Of a stretch of 33,572 bases of DNA, positions 17,050 to 23,819 are shown one piece after another. The notes under the pieces were generated by a model. It worked only from the letters and a program-made list of their open reading frames with translations, had not been told where the DNA came from and searched no databases. This stretch comes from a virus. The position numbers and the translations under genes are program-made. The DNA lies in IMG/VR virus record IMGVR_UViG_3300050014_000314, positions 1 through 33,572 of that record; one strand, 5' to 3'. Position 1 is the first letter of the stretch; every line of letters starts with the position of its first letter.

Positions 17050-17645
17050 CAATAGCTACACTCAAGGACAAGATCGTTCAGTTGCTCGACGCGGAGATGG
17101 CTGTGCCAGCATCGCCTGCGCCATCACCTGTCGCACCATCGATCGTGGTCCCGACATGGCCCCTACAGGCCGACTGCGACGCCTTCTACGGTTGCCCCGG
17201 CGACACGCCGGAACAGTGGGCGGCATGGGTGAAGGAGCACGTCATCGACGTTCAGTGCCCGTGGGTGCTGAACATGGGTGCGGAGGTCGTCAAGGAAATC
17301 CAGATCCACAAGAAGTGCGCCGATAGCCTGACGCGCATTCTGAATAATATCTGGGACGCGACCGGAAAGTCTCAGTCGGCCATCGAGACGCTGCGCTACA
17401 ACAGATACAGCGGCTCCTACAACCAGCGACCGATACGCGGCGGCACTTGCCGCTCGATGCACGGCTACGCGGCGGCGATCGACTGGGACGACCAAGACAA
17501 CCAGCAGCACTCGCTGAACCACCTATTCACCGACCAGTCCCTTCTCATCGTCAAATTCAAGGAGGACGGCTGGGTCTGCGGCCTCGACTGGAGTCCGCAG
17601 TCAATCGACTCCATGCACGTGCAGGCGGCGAGGGTGCATCCGTGA
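17046..17645 (+). CDS. M15-family peptidase (VanY / endolysin-type D-Ala or L-Ala-D-Glu peptidase)
   Basis: The 199-residue protein overlaps the muramidase by 4 bp (ATGA). The zinc-site signature is clear: CRSMHGYAAAIDWD with His139 and Asp146, and SMHVQAARVH with His191, which is the SxHxxGxAxD ... HxH-like pattern of M15 enzymes. Residues 20-35 are a Pro/Ala linker after a short helix. The enzyme would cut peptide stems or cross-links in peptidoglycan and thus complement the GH108 enzyme. No signal peptide. Confidence 0.8.
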   Translation: MTIATLKDKIVQLLDAEMAVPASPAPSPVAPSIVVPTWPLQADCDAFYGCPGDTPEQWAAWVKEHVIDVQCPWVLNMGAEVVKEIQIHKKCADSLTRILNNIWDATGKSQSAIETLRYNRYSGSYNQRPIRGGTCRSMHGYAAAIDWDDQDNQQHSLNHLFTDQSLLIVKFKEDGWVCGLDWSPQSIDSMHVQAARVHP

Positions 17646-17668
17646 ACAGAAAACCTGTGGGCGCATGA

Positions 17669-17905
17669 ATGAAATGGATTTGGACAAGTTGGATATTGCT
17701 GATCGTTGTCAGCTTCGCTGGCCTTGAAGGCTATGCGCTGCTCGACAACACGACCACGCTTTCGCGCTTCGTTTGGACGATCACAGCGGCATTCCCTCCT
17801 ATCCCATACATCGCCGGGTTTCTTTCCGGCTTTCTAGTCTGTCATTTTTGGTGGGGCGGAATCGTTCCATTCGCACCAGTCAAAGCAGGAAAGGATACGC
17901 AATGA
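17669..17905 (+). CDS. Small membrane protein, holin-like
   Basis: The 78-residue protein has two hydrophobic segments (WTSWILLIVVSFAGLEGYAL and PYIAGFLSGFLVCHFWWGGI). It lies directly after two peptidoglycan hydrolases and overlaps the next membrane protein, consistent with a class II holin or antiholin. The SD is weak. It lacks a short charged C-terminus of the classical type, so assignment rests on size, topology and neighbours. Confidence 0.5.
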   Translation: MKWIWTSWILLIVVSFAGLEGYALLDNTTTLSRFVWTITAAFPPIPYIAGFLSGFLVCHFWWGGIVPFAPVKAGKDTQ

Positions 17906-18285
17906 ACATGTCTTTGCTCACTCAATTTTTCGATGCCAGTAAGGTCGGCGGGTACGCGCGTTCTGGCGTGGCAGCGTTGCTCGGCATAGCCATTGCAAAA
18001 TGGCCTGCACTTAATTCGATACTCGACCCAACGACGCAAGCCGCACTTGGCTTGGCCGTGTCTGGCATGGTTGTCGGCATTTGGTCGCAATTGACAAAGA
18101 CAGATGCGGCAAAGATGGCTGCTGTGGATGCGCTACCTAAAAGTCAAGTTTTGAGTATTGTCGTCGCTCCGACAGCAACAGACGGAGTTCTTGCCGCCGC
18201 GCAAAACCCGGCAATGCCAAAAGTTATGATGTCTACACCCGCCATTACAGCGGCCATCGCGGCTGCTCCTGTAACGTCTAAATAA
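17902..18285 (+). CDS. Putative holin (Pam3 gp28-like)
   Basis: ATG 17902 is chosen because AAGGA (17891-17895) lies upstream and it overlaps the previous stop. The 127-residue protein has the pattern GYARSGVAALLGIAIAKWPA, then LDPTTQAALGLAVSGMVVGI and WSQLTKTD, that is two short hydrophobic helices joined by a turn, as in the Pam3-gp28 holin family. An Ala/Pro-rich tail follows. Its role would be membrane permeabilisation that lets the lytic enzymes reach the wall. Confidence 0.6.
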   Translation: MNMSLLTQFFDASKVGGYARSGVAALLGIAIAKWPALNSILDPTTQAALGLAVSGMVVGIWSQLTKTDAAKMAAVDALPKSQVLSIVVAPTATDGVLAAAQNPAMPKVMMSTPAITAAIAAAPVTSK

Positions 18286-19052
18286 TGAACCACTGTCTCG
18301 GCAAGACTGCCGCCCGCCCTGGTGCCATTAGCTTCAAGCTAGGAACCTATTTCAATCTTGCGGCGCTGCCGACACCGCCTGCTGTGTTCGGCCACTACGG
18401 CAATATCAACTACTACGGCGTTTTCGGCAACGACCACTATGGCGACTGCGTTCTTGCCGGCGCGGCGCACGAAACGATGATATGGACATCGGAGGTTGGC
18501 GATACCTCGCCGTTCAATGATAGCTGCGTGCTGTCCGACTACGCTGCCATCACCGGGTTCAACCAGGACGACCCGAACAGCGACCAGGGCACCGACATGC
18601 AGGCGGCGGCGAGCTACCGCCGTAAGACAGGCATCATCGACGCCACCAGCAAGCGGCACATGGTTGACGCCTACGTTGCGCCGCAGGTAGGCGACCTCAA
18701 TGAGATACTGACGGCGGCTTACCTGTTCGGCGCGGTCGGGTTTGGGTTTCAGTTTCCGAGATCAGCAACGGCGCAATTCGACGCAGGCAAACCGTGGTCG
18801 GTCGTGTCAGGCGATCCGATAGAGGGGGGCCATTATGTTCCGATTGTCGGCCGCGTTGCCAATGGCAATTTTTTAGTCGTGACATGGGGGCGGCTACAGG
18901 AAATGGAACCATCTTTCGCGCAGGCTTTTAATGATGAAAGCGTTTGTTATCTATCGCTTGAAATGTTGAAAAATTCTATGTCGCCGGAAAATTTCGACTT
19001 GGTGACGCTGCAATCTGATCTGAATGCAATCAATAAAGGAACTGCATCATGA
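18285..19052 (+). CDS. C39/papain-like cysteine peptidase-type protein
   Basis: The 255-residue protein starts one base inside the holin stop. It has GNDHYGDCVLAGAAHETMIW with Cys55 in the helix-cap position of papain-fold peptidases, and EGGHYVPIVGRV with His183. The TWGRLQEMEPSF segment (201 on) resembles the TWG...M..SF ending found in related phage and bacterial proteins. The fold suggests an amidase or endopeptidase; the substrate may be a peptidoglycan peptide or another protein. No signal peptide. Inside a lysis cassette it would be a third hydrolase, but a modifier or anti-host function is possible. Confidence 0.55.
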   Translation: MNHCLGKTAARPGAISFKLGTYFNLAALPTPPAVFGHYGNINYYGVFGNDHYGDCVLAGAAHETMIWTSEVGDTSPFNDSCVLSDYAAITGFNQDDPNSDQGTDMQAAASYRRKTGIIDATSKRHMVDAYVAPQVGDLNEILTAAYLFGAVGFGFQFPRSATAQFDAGKPWSVVSGDPIEGGHYVPIVGRVANGNFLVVTWGRLQEMEPSFAQAFNDESVCYLSLEMLKNSMSPENFDLVTLQSDLNAINKGTAS

Positions 19053-19222
19053 CGACAAAGGAAATGACCGCTGCCGAAATTGCAGCCGGCACTGCCGCGC
19101 TGAGAGACATGGTGGCAACGCTGATCCCCGCGTGGGAGCAGGCAATGGTGCCGGCATCCTATATCGAACAAGCCGTCGCAGCAGTTGTCGCGGCGGTGGA
19201 TAAAGTGAGAGACGCCGCCTAA
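19049..19222 (+). CDS. Small helical protein (57 aa)
   Basis: ATG 19049 overlaps the previous TGA (ATGA). The product is MTTKEMTAAEIAAGTAALRD followed by an Ala/Val-rich amphipathic region ending VDKVRDAA. No family recognised. The tight overlap with the upstream gene and the codon pattern suggest it is real. Confidence 0.5.
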   Translation: MTTKEMTAAEIAAGTAALRDMVATLIPAWEQAMVPASYIEQAVAAVVAAVDKVRDAA

Positions 19223-19248
19223 CTATAATCTTAACCAAGGAGACTACT

Positions 19249-19515
19249 ATGTCGATCGATCCATCAGTTCTTGTTGGCTACACCGTGCAGCTCAGTTCTC
19301 TACAACAGCAGGCCGCCACGGTCACAGACCCGACTGTGAAGGCATTCCTTAATTCACAGATTGCTACCGTCACCGCACAGCTCTCGGCGGAAGCTCAACA
19401 CCAGCAGTCGCAGGCCGATGCTTCAAGCAACCTCCTGAACGGCCTCGGGCTGATGACTACGTTGACACAGGTTGTTGGCACTGCTGCTCCGTCCATTATC
19501 GGTTTGTTCAAATAA
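19249..19515 (+). CDS. Small hypothetical protein (88 aa) in lysis module
   Basis: A good SD (aaggag) lies before ATG 19249. The protein is Gln/Ala/Ser-rich and helical (LSSLQQQAATVTDPTVKAFL; AQLSAEAQHQQSQADASSNL), with a mildly hydrophobic C-terminal segment (LGLMTTLTQVVGTAAPSIIG). No family is recognised. It could be a phage-encoded peripheral membrane or virion-associated factor. Confidence 0.55.
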   Translation: MSIDPSVLVGYTVQLSSLQQQAATVTDPTVKAFLNSQIATVTAQLSAEAQHQQSQADASSNLLNGLGLMTTLTQVVGTAAPSIIGLFK

Positions 19516-19517
19516 AC

Positions 19518-19832
19518 GTGAGTGTGCTGGCGCTCTTGCATGGCCTAGTCGTCCCGACGGTTATTCACATCGCCGGGACGACCTTACCCGTAAAAGCTAT
19601 TCCGGACTTATTGCAGGACGTTGTTACCAGCATTTCTAAAAGAGAAACGCCAGAACAGGCGGCGCTGCGAATAGGGCCAAACCTCGTACCGATTTTATTA
19701 ACGGCTACGAATATTGCAATTCCATATGCCGGCTTGGCCGTGACCGTAGTTATCTTTGCGCTCGCGCATTCAAAACCTCCAACGCCGGCCGACGAACAAA
19801 GAATATGGGATAGGGCACAGGGGATACCATGA
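19518..19832 (+). CDS. Small membrane protein (104 aa), GTG start
   Basis: GTG 19518 follows the previous stop by 2 bp. There is a hydrophobic N-terminal segment (LALLHGLVVPTVIHIAG) and a second one (LVPILLTATNIAIPYAGLAV then TVVIFALAH). The C-terminus is charged (PTPADEQRIWDRAQGIP) and overlaps the next gene. Topology suits a holin-like or 3TM-type phage membrane protein (DUF-type unknown). Role in lysis is inferred from context only. Confidence 0.55.
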   Translation: MSVLALLHGLVVPTVIHIAGTTLPVKAIPDLLQDVVTSISKRETPEQAALRIGPNLVPILLTATNIAIPYAGLAVTVVIFALAHSKPPTPADEQRIWDRAQGIP

Positions 19833-20137
19833 TAAAAAAGCGCAAGGTCAACTGGCCAATGATCATGGGTGTTCCGGGGGCGCTCGGCGCTCTCATCGCT
19901 TTATGGATACTGCTTGGATTCCCCACGCTGGCAACCAGCGGAGATATTCAGCGTCTTGATCGCCATCAGGCAGAGACTGCTGTGGAAGTTTATCAAAGCA
20001 AGGTACGAAATACTATCTTGAATGCTCCGGCACCAAGCGCAACGCCACAGACCCATAGCTTATACAAAGAGGAACTAGAGCAGGCGCGCAGCCAATTAAA
20101 GCGTGCGGAAGATCGTAAGATCGAACTAAGCAAATAG
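19829..20137 (+). CDS. Single-TM coiled-coil protein, inner-spanin-like
   Basis: The 102-residue protein overlaps the previous gene (ATGA). It has a basic N-terminus (MIKKRKVNW), one TM segment at about residues 12-32 (GALGALIALWILLGF), and a periplasmic-type coiled coil with Gln/Glu/Lys (HSLYKEELEQARSQLKRAED). Size and topology match an i-spanin, but no lipoprotein o-spanin is evident nearby, so this is tentative. Confidence 0.45.
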   Translation: MIKKRKVNWPMIMGVPGALGALIALWILLGFPTLATSGDIQRLDRHQAETAVEVYQSKVRNTILNAPAPSATPQTHSLYKEELEQARSQLKRAEDRKIELSK

Positions 20138-20161
20138 TTTGTTCAGCGAGAAACAAGTTTA

Positions 20162-20584
20162 ATGAGCCCAAGATTTATGAGCTACTGTCGGAACCGCCTG
20201 TTCGAATGGGTGATGACCCTAGCTATGCTAGGGATGGCCCTTGAAATTGCCGTCTGGCCAAAGGCCGTAGCCGCGAGTTCTTTCCGGTTGATGCTCGAAG
20301 TCATCAATCCGTCGAGCATCGGCATGTTCTTTATGGCGTTCGGGCTGTTGCGTATCGCTGCGCTGATAGCGAATGGAAGCTGGCCCGAGCATGGTCCGCG
20401 CATGAGAGCGATGGGTGCCGGTGCCGCTGCGCTAATGTGGGGCCAGATGTGCATCGCTCTAGTTATGCTGACTTCACAGAGAGATGGAATCCCCTCACCC
20501 GGCATTGCGCTGTATTTTTTTCTAACCATCGGAGAACTACTCTCCGCATACCGCGCGATCAGTGATGCCAGACCTGGGGATTGA
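20162..20584 (+). CDS. Multi-pass membrane protein (140 aa)
   Basis: Four hydrophobic segments are visible at about residues 17-35, 53-70, 85-103 and 118-133. The N-terminus (MSPRFMSYCRNRLFEWVMTL) is basic. I know similar four-TM phage proteins in lysis regions only as hypothetical. It could be a holin/antiholin or superinfection-type membrane factor. It overlaps the next gene by 20 bp. Confidence 0.55.
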   Translation: MSPRFMSYCRNRLFEWVMTLAMLGMALEIAVWPKAVAASSFRLMLEVINPSSIGMFFMAFGLLRIAALIANGSWPEHGPRMRAMGAGAAALMWGQMCIALVMLTSQRDGIPSPGIALYFFLTIGELLSAYRAISDARPGD

Positions 20585-20906
20585 CAGGCTCGGCCCTTTT
20601 CCGCTTCTGCAACTCGTGGCAGCGGTAGTTATTCTCGTCGGCCTCGCTGCCGCAGTTTATCGCGGGACGCGTGATCGCAGGCTTTCGATTGATCAGATGC
20701 CCGTACCCAGCAGCACTCGCTGGTATTTCGACGGGCCGCTGAAAGCCTCACTTGATACGCTGCACGACCAATACAAGGTGCTATGCAGCATAGACAACGA
20801 GATAGAGAGGTTCGGGGAAGAGTTTCGCAATCATACGCGGTTGCTTGAAGAAATCAAACAGAAGCTCAGCGAGATCAGGGATCAAGGGATCATCCGCCGC
20901 CGTTAA
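20565..20906 (+). CDS. Single-TM coiled-coil membrane protein
   Basis: ATG 20565 (or GTG 20562) starts a 113-114-residue protein. One TM segment (PLLQLVAAVVILVGLAAAVY) is followed by a basic stretch and a soluble coiled coil (TLHDQYKVLCSIDNEIERFG; HTRLLEEIKQKLSEIRDQ). This resembles i-spanin-like or other phage membrane-anchored factors. It starts inside the preceding gene and is followed by a well-spaced SD for the DUF3309 gene. Confidence 0.5.
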   Translation: MPDLGIDRLGPFPLLQLVAAVVILVGLAAAVYRGTRDRRLSIDQMPVPSSTRWYFDGPLKASLDTLHDQYKVLCSIDNEIERFGEEFRNHTRLLEEIKQKLSEIRDQGIIRRR

Positions 20907-20921
20907 CTAAGGAGAACTCTA

Positions 20922-21089
20922 ATGCTAGGAATTATTCTGCTCGTTTTTCTTGTTCTGGTTCTTGTCGGTGGCGTCGGGCCTTGGGGATTAGGCGGCGGTC
21001 CAGGATACGGTTATGGGCATGGCCTCAATGGCGGGATCGGGCTTATCCTGGTCATCGTTTTAATTCTTGTTTTGCTCGGTAGATTCTGA
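20922..21089 (+). CDS. DUF3309-like small membrane protein (55 aa)
   Basis: ATG 20922 follows a strong SD (aaggag at 20909-20914). The product has MLGIILLVFLVLVLVGGVGP, a Gly/Tyr-rich loop (GGGPGYGYGHGLNG), and a second hydrophobic helix ending LVLLGRF. This two-helix, Gly-rich-loop design is the DUF3309 family, common in Proteobacteria. Function is unknown; in this place it may be a holin-like or cargo gene. A terminator follows it. Confidence 0.7.
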   Translation: MLGIILLVFLVLVLVGGVGPWGLGGGPGYGYGHGLNGGIGLILVIVLILVLLGRF

Positions 21090-21117
21090 GCCCCCATTCT
21101 ACGTTCCTCCCGACTTT

Positions 21118-21150
21118 AGCCGTCAGCCCTAACAAGCTGGCGGCTTTTTT
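21118..21150 (+). terminator. Rho-independent terminator
   Basis: AGCCGTCAGC (21118-21127) pairs with GCTGGCGGCT (21136-21145) with one G-T wobble, loop CCTAACAA, followed by a run of Ts. It ends the structural/lysis transcript after the DUF3309 gene. Confidence 0.85.
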
Positions 21151-21177
21151 CTATGTTGCAACCTGACTAGGAGAGAC

Positions 21178-21684
21178 ATGATGATCCGTTTCACCATAGC
21201 CTTGATAGCTCTGATTGCCTTTAGTTTTCCAGCGCAGGCCAGACACCACCACTACCGGCACCATTTTCATCATAAAGTGCATGACGCCAATTGGAACTTG
21301 GCCCACAAATCGCCAAGGGTGCGTTATTCAAGGCATAGCCATAGGGAGGTAGCGCGGGGCTTTAATGAAGCGTTCCTGAGTCATCCTGCGGGCTGTCCAT
21401 CGCGGGCTTTCTGCGGTTGTGGGGCGGCTGTAGAGGTTTTTGGAACGGCTAAACGCTCACTATGGCTGGCGGCGGCTTGGTTTCACTTTCCGCACACGTC
21501 ACCCGCCCCCGGCATGGTGGCCGTTCGCTCGCACCATGTCTTTGTCTTGCGGAGCCATATTGGAGGCTCGGTATGGCAAGTGGCCGATTACAATTCAGGT
21601 GGCCATCAATCGCGGCTGCACGCTAGATCGATTAGCGGCTATGTCGTGGTAAACCCACATGGTGGGAGATACGCCAGTATGTGA
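21178..21684 (+). CDS. Secreted His-rich protein with conserved Cys/His core
   Basis: The 168-residue protein starts at ATG 21178 (SD aggag just upstream), after the lysis terminator. Residues 1-21 (MMIRFTIALIALIAFSFPAQ) form a signal peptide. It is followed by an extreme His-rich region (RHHHYRHHFHHKVHD) and then a domain with SRAFCGCGAAVEVFG, LWLAAAWFHFPHTSPAPG, HHVFVLRSH, DYNSGG and ISGYVVVNP. I recall similar proteins in Rhizobiales genomes and their phages as unnamed. The CGCG plus His pattern may bind metal. It is probably a cargo gene with its own promoter. Confidence 0.6.
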   Translation: MMIRFTIALIALIAFSFPAQARHHHYRHHFHHKVHDANWNLAHKSPRVRYSRHSHREVARGFNEAFLSHPAGCPSRAFCGCGAAVEVFGTAKRSLWLAAAWFHFPHTSPAPGMVAVRSHHVFVLRSHIGGSVWQVADYNSGGHQSRLHARSISGYVVVNPHGGRYASM

Positions 21685-21691
21685 GTGGCTT

Positions 21692-21883
21692 TTATTGATT
21701 GGAGGCGTGTTTGCGGTCTGATGCTTTTTGAACTTCGGTCAGGAATGCATCAGAAGCTTCTCGACCCTCTCTAAATCCTCGACTCAACGCTCCAAAGATC
21801 AATCCACTCCAATGACCGACAATGGTGAATGGCGTCAGTACAAGTACGGCAATAATTTCGAATACGTCCTTAGATTTTGCCAT
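21692..21883 (-). CDS. Small membrane-anchored protein (63 aa)
   Basis: Leftward gene with one hydrophobic segment (VFEIIAVLVLTPFTIVGHWS) and a charged C-terminus (REGREASDAFLTEVQKASDR). It starts at 21883 after the recurring leader motif CAATAAAGGCCCG. It is the last gene of the leftward operon; its stop is 7 bp from the stop of the convergent secreted-protein gene, with no terminator visible in between. No family recognised. Confidence 0.55.
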   Translation of the reverse strand: MAKSKDVFEIIAVLVLTPFTIVGHWSGLIFGALSRGFREGREASDAFLTEVQKASDRKHASNQ

Positions 21884-21907
21884 GTAGGTCGGGCCTTTAT
21901 TGGACGG

Positions 21908-22135
21908 CTAGAAGGTGGTGGGTTGGGCGATAGACCGCACAAGGGACATAAAGCCCTTCTGCAAGTCAGTCTTGGCGATGGCGAGCCAACGCTTATCGGT
22001 GCCCGGCAAATCGTCGAGCATTTTGCAGAGCGCGCCGACGCCTTCCGCGCGGCCCTTCGCGTCGTTCATCAAGGAGATTTCGGCTTCCGACAAATCGCGG
22101 TAGCCCTTAATTTTCTGATGCTGGTTATCGACCAC
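21908..22135 (-). CDS. acb2: Acb2/Tad1-like cyclic-nucleotide sponge (anti-CBASS)
   Basis: The 75-residue protein starts at GTG 22135 with AAAGGAG just upstream. It carries the family signature QKIKGYRDLSEAEISLMNDAK in the first half and RWLAIAKTDLQKGFM then SLVRSIAQPTTF in the second, that is the two-helix hairpin of the Acb2 family. Tyr12 and Lys27 sit where I remember the ligand-contacting Tyr11 and Lys26 of the characterised Acb2. That protein sequesters cyclic di- and trinucleotides so that host CBASS effectors stay off. Length is at the short end for the family. Neighbours are small early-type genes. The signature is strong; the ligand is not known. Confidence 0.8.
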   Translation of the reverse strand: MVDNQHQKIKGYRDLSEAEISLMNDAKGRAEGVGALCKMLDDLPGTDKRWLAIAKTDLQKGFMSLVRSIAQPTTF

Positions 22136-22146
22136 GGTTCTCTCCT

Positions 22147-22419
22147 TTACGCGCGCCCGGTCAACTCCGGTTGACCTTCAAAGCGAGCAATCATTTCCTT
22201 CATTAGCGTCACAACGTCGCGGCGGTCTGCACCGTTAGAGATATAGTTGCAGCGACCATTGGCAACGTCGCCATACGGATAGACCATCAAGACGAACCCG
22301 GTTTCCTTGGCCGCGCCCTTGGCGTCACCGTTGAACATTTGATCGAGGCCCTGCGCGATAGCATTCATCTTCGCGCGGTATTCTTCCTGTATTGGGCCAT
22401 CGCCAAGACGGTCGGTCAT
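22147..22419 (-). CDS. Conserved small phage protein (90 aa) upstream of the Acb2-like gene
   Basis: The segment GFVLMVYPYGDVANGRCNYI followed by SNGADRRDVVTLMKEMIARF and EGQPE is one I recall as a conserved hypothetical family in Rhizobiales phages. The N-terminus (LGDGPIQEEYRAKMNAIAQG) is helical. Its ATG (22419) is preceded by the leader CAATAAAGGCCCG, and its stop is followed within 11 bases by the Acb2-like start, so both belong to one operon. Function unknown; association with an anti-defence gene is worth noting. Confidence 0.6.
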   Translation of the reverse strand: MTDRLGDGPIQEEYRAKMNAIAQGLDQMFNGDAKGAAKETGFVLMVYPYGDVANGRCNYISNGADRRDVVTLMKEMIARFEGQPELTGRA

Positions 22420-22484
22420 TTCGGGCCTTTATTGTTTGAGGAATGAGGGGATCATGAGTGGAATCCACACCGCATATCCGGCCT

Positions 22485-22664
22485 TTATTGTTCGAGCGCA
22501 GCATGCGCGATTTCCATACGACGGCGAAACTCTGCGGACAATCCTTGAGCGGCACCCATGACGGTCCCCGGCGCGCTGATCCAGTCAGCGGCACAGACTT
22601 CAAGGGCGGCTCGAAGCCGTTTAATCTCGGCCTCGCGACCAACATCATCCTGAAACTGGCTCAT
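22485..22664 (-). CDS. Small helical protein (59 aa)
   Basis: ATG 22664 (MSQFQDDVGREAEIKRLRAA) is chosen because AGGAAAGGCCCG lies just upstream; a longer frame running into the TnpB element is not expected to be the original start. The product is charged and helical (ALEVCAADWISAPG; FRRRMEIAHAALEQ). Its TAA is part of the CAATAAAGGCC linker. No family recognised. The TnpB element ends about 36 bp upstream of its start. Confidence 0.55.
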   Translation of the reverse strand: MSQFQDDVGREAEIKRLRAALEVCAADWISAPGTVMGAAQGLSAEFRRRMEIAHAALEQ

Positions 22665-22699
22665 TCTGGCGGGCCTTTCCTGATTATTGAAAGCACTCG

Positions 22700-22723
22700 T
22701 GCTTATCCGGTTTAGACACACAG
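22700..22723. repeat. Inverted repeat arm A of the TnpB element
   Basis: 24 bp beginning TGCTTATCCGG and ending GACACACAG. It is 15 bp downstream of the tnpB stop codon (22739) in the minus orientation, and so may be part of the reRNA/omega-RNA 3' end. Confidence 0.8.
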
Positions 22724-22738
22724 ACGCTTTATGTTGCG

Positions 22739-23812
22739 TCATGCGGCTACCCGGCTTTCCACAACTGGACCCACAGCACTGCGGGCGGCAATGGCAAGAA
22801 TGTTCAGCGCGCTATTCACATCGCGGTCGTGGTCTGCACCACATGCCAAACATTGCCATTCCCTCACTCGCAACCCTTTTTGACTTTGTGGGCCACCGCG
22901 TACACCGCACGCGGAACAGGTTACGGTCGTGAATTTTTCATCCACTTCCACATATCCAACCGACTTGTATTTCAGCATGGAACGGAAAGTAGACCAGCCA
23001 GCATCCATCACGGACTTCGCCATCCGCGTCTTGGCTAACTGTTTCGAGTTGACATCCCCGACCGCGATTATCGCGTTCTGATCGGCCAAAGTTGTCGAAA
23101 GCTTGTGTAAAAAATCCTTGCGAGTGTTCTTGATCTTGGCGTGGATGCGTCGCACGCGCTGCTTATTGTGGGCGCGCTGTGCGACGGCAAGCTTGCCCTC
23201 TAAGGCGCGGTAGTGGCGTGGCGCTTCAATCTTTTGGCCATCGCTCGTAACAGCCAATGATTTCAGCCCCAAATCAATGCCGATGATGCCATTACCGTGC
23301 GGGTGGCGTTCGGCGACCTCGACATGGAAACAGACGTACCAGCGACCTAACGCATCCTCGACAAACATTCCGCCCCTGGCATTGTCAGGCAGCGGTCGCC
23401 GCTTGCTGCCGAAGAAACGGTAGCGTTTGCCGAGATACCAGATCGAGTTGCCCTCGATCTGCCGACTCTGCTTTTGAAACGGTATCCAGCCGAGTGCCCG
23501 CCTTACACCAAAGCTGGACCGGAAACGGAGTGAGTGTTTGGCCTTATCGCGGCTCTTGGCGAACTGATCGCAGACCGTGCCGACTGTCTGCTGATGGATG
23601 CCGAGTTCCTTGCCGGTGCCCTTGCAGAGTTTTGCCAGATCAAACGCTGACGGCCAGCGGCGCTTGGGCGCGCCAGCCCGATAGCGGCTCTCAATATCCC
23701 GCTGAAAAGCGTTGCAGTAATTCCAGACCTGATTGCAGGCCACAGCGTGCTGCGTCAGCGTTTTACTGGCGCTGCGGTCTTTCACCCGGTATTTATAGGT
23801 CACGGTCTGCAT
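22739..23812 (-). CDS. tnpB: TnpB-type RNA-guided nuclease (IS200/IS605 OrfB-like), RuvC Glu displaced
   Basis: The 357-residue protein has the TnpB architecture: N-terminal MQTVTYKYRVKD, a WED/REC-like region, RuvC-I with Asp180 (GIDLGLKSLA), a zinc ribbon (Cys299/302/321/324: CSACG, CLACG) and RuvC-III Asp331 (HDRDVNSALNI). In place of the RuvC-II (V/I)xxEDL motif it has IAVGDVNSK, that is Gly252 instead of Glu. A Glu at 292 (VDEKFTT) is 40 residues later, where TnpB subfamilies with a rearranged site place it. TnpB cuts DNA guided by an omega-RNA from the element end. Here it could be active with the displaced Glu or be an inactive, exapted protein. Length is near that of the family (about 380-400 aa). 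Confidence 0.85.
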   Translation of the reverse strand: MQTVTYKYRVKDRSASKTLTQHAVACNQVWNYCNAFQRDIESRYRAGAPKRRWPSAFDLAKLCKGTGKELGIHQQTVGTVCDQFAKSRDKAKHSLRFRSSFGVRRALGWIPFQKQSRQIEGNSIWYLGKRYRFFGSKRRPLPDNARGGMFVEDALGRWYVCFHVEVAERHPHGNGIIGIDLGLKSLAVTSDGQKIEAPRHYRALEGKLAVAQRAHNKQRVRRIHAKIKNTRKDFLHKLSTTLADQNAIIAVGDVNSKQLAKTRMAKSVMDAGWSTFRSMLKYKSVGYVEVDEKFTTVTCSACGVRGGPQSQKGLRVREWQCLACGADHDRDVNSALNILAIAARSAVGPVVESRVAA

Positions 23813-23819
23813 TTTGTGC

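Larger units (their letters stand above)
21890..22490 (-). repeat. Recurring leader/linker CAATAAAGGCCCG (minus strand), three copies
   Basis: On the + strand CGGGCCTTTATTG occurs at 21890-21902 and 22422-22434, and CCGGCCTTTATTG at 22478-22490. Read on the minus strand, TAA (stop in one case) merges with AAAGG (SD) and then CCCG. Related AAGGCCCG/AAGGGCCCG forms precede the starts at 22664 and 24306. These are RBS-bearing intergenic linkers reused along the leftward operon. Confidence 0.6.

Noticed and set aside
17163-17522. Minus-strand frame of 119 aa (Val/Arg-rich)
   Set aside because: Antisense of the M15 peptidase, which has the zinc-site motifs.
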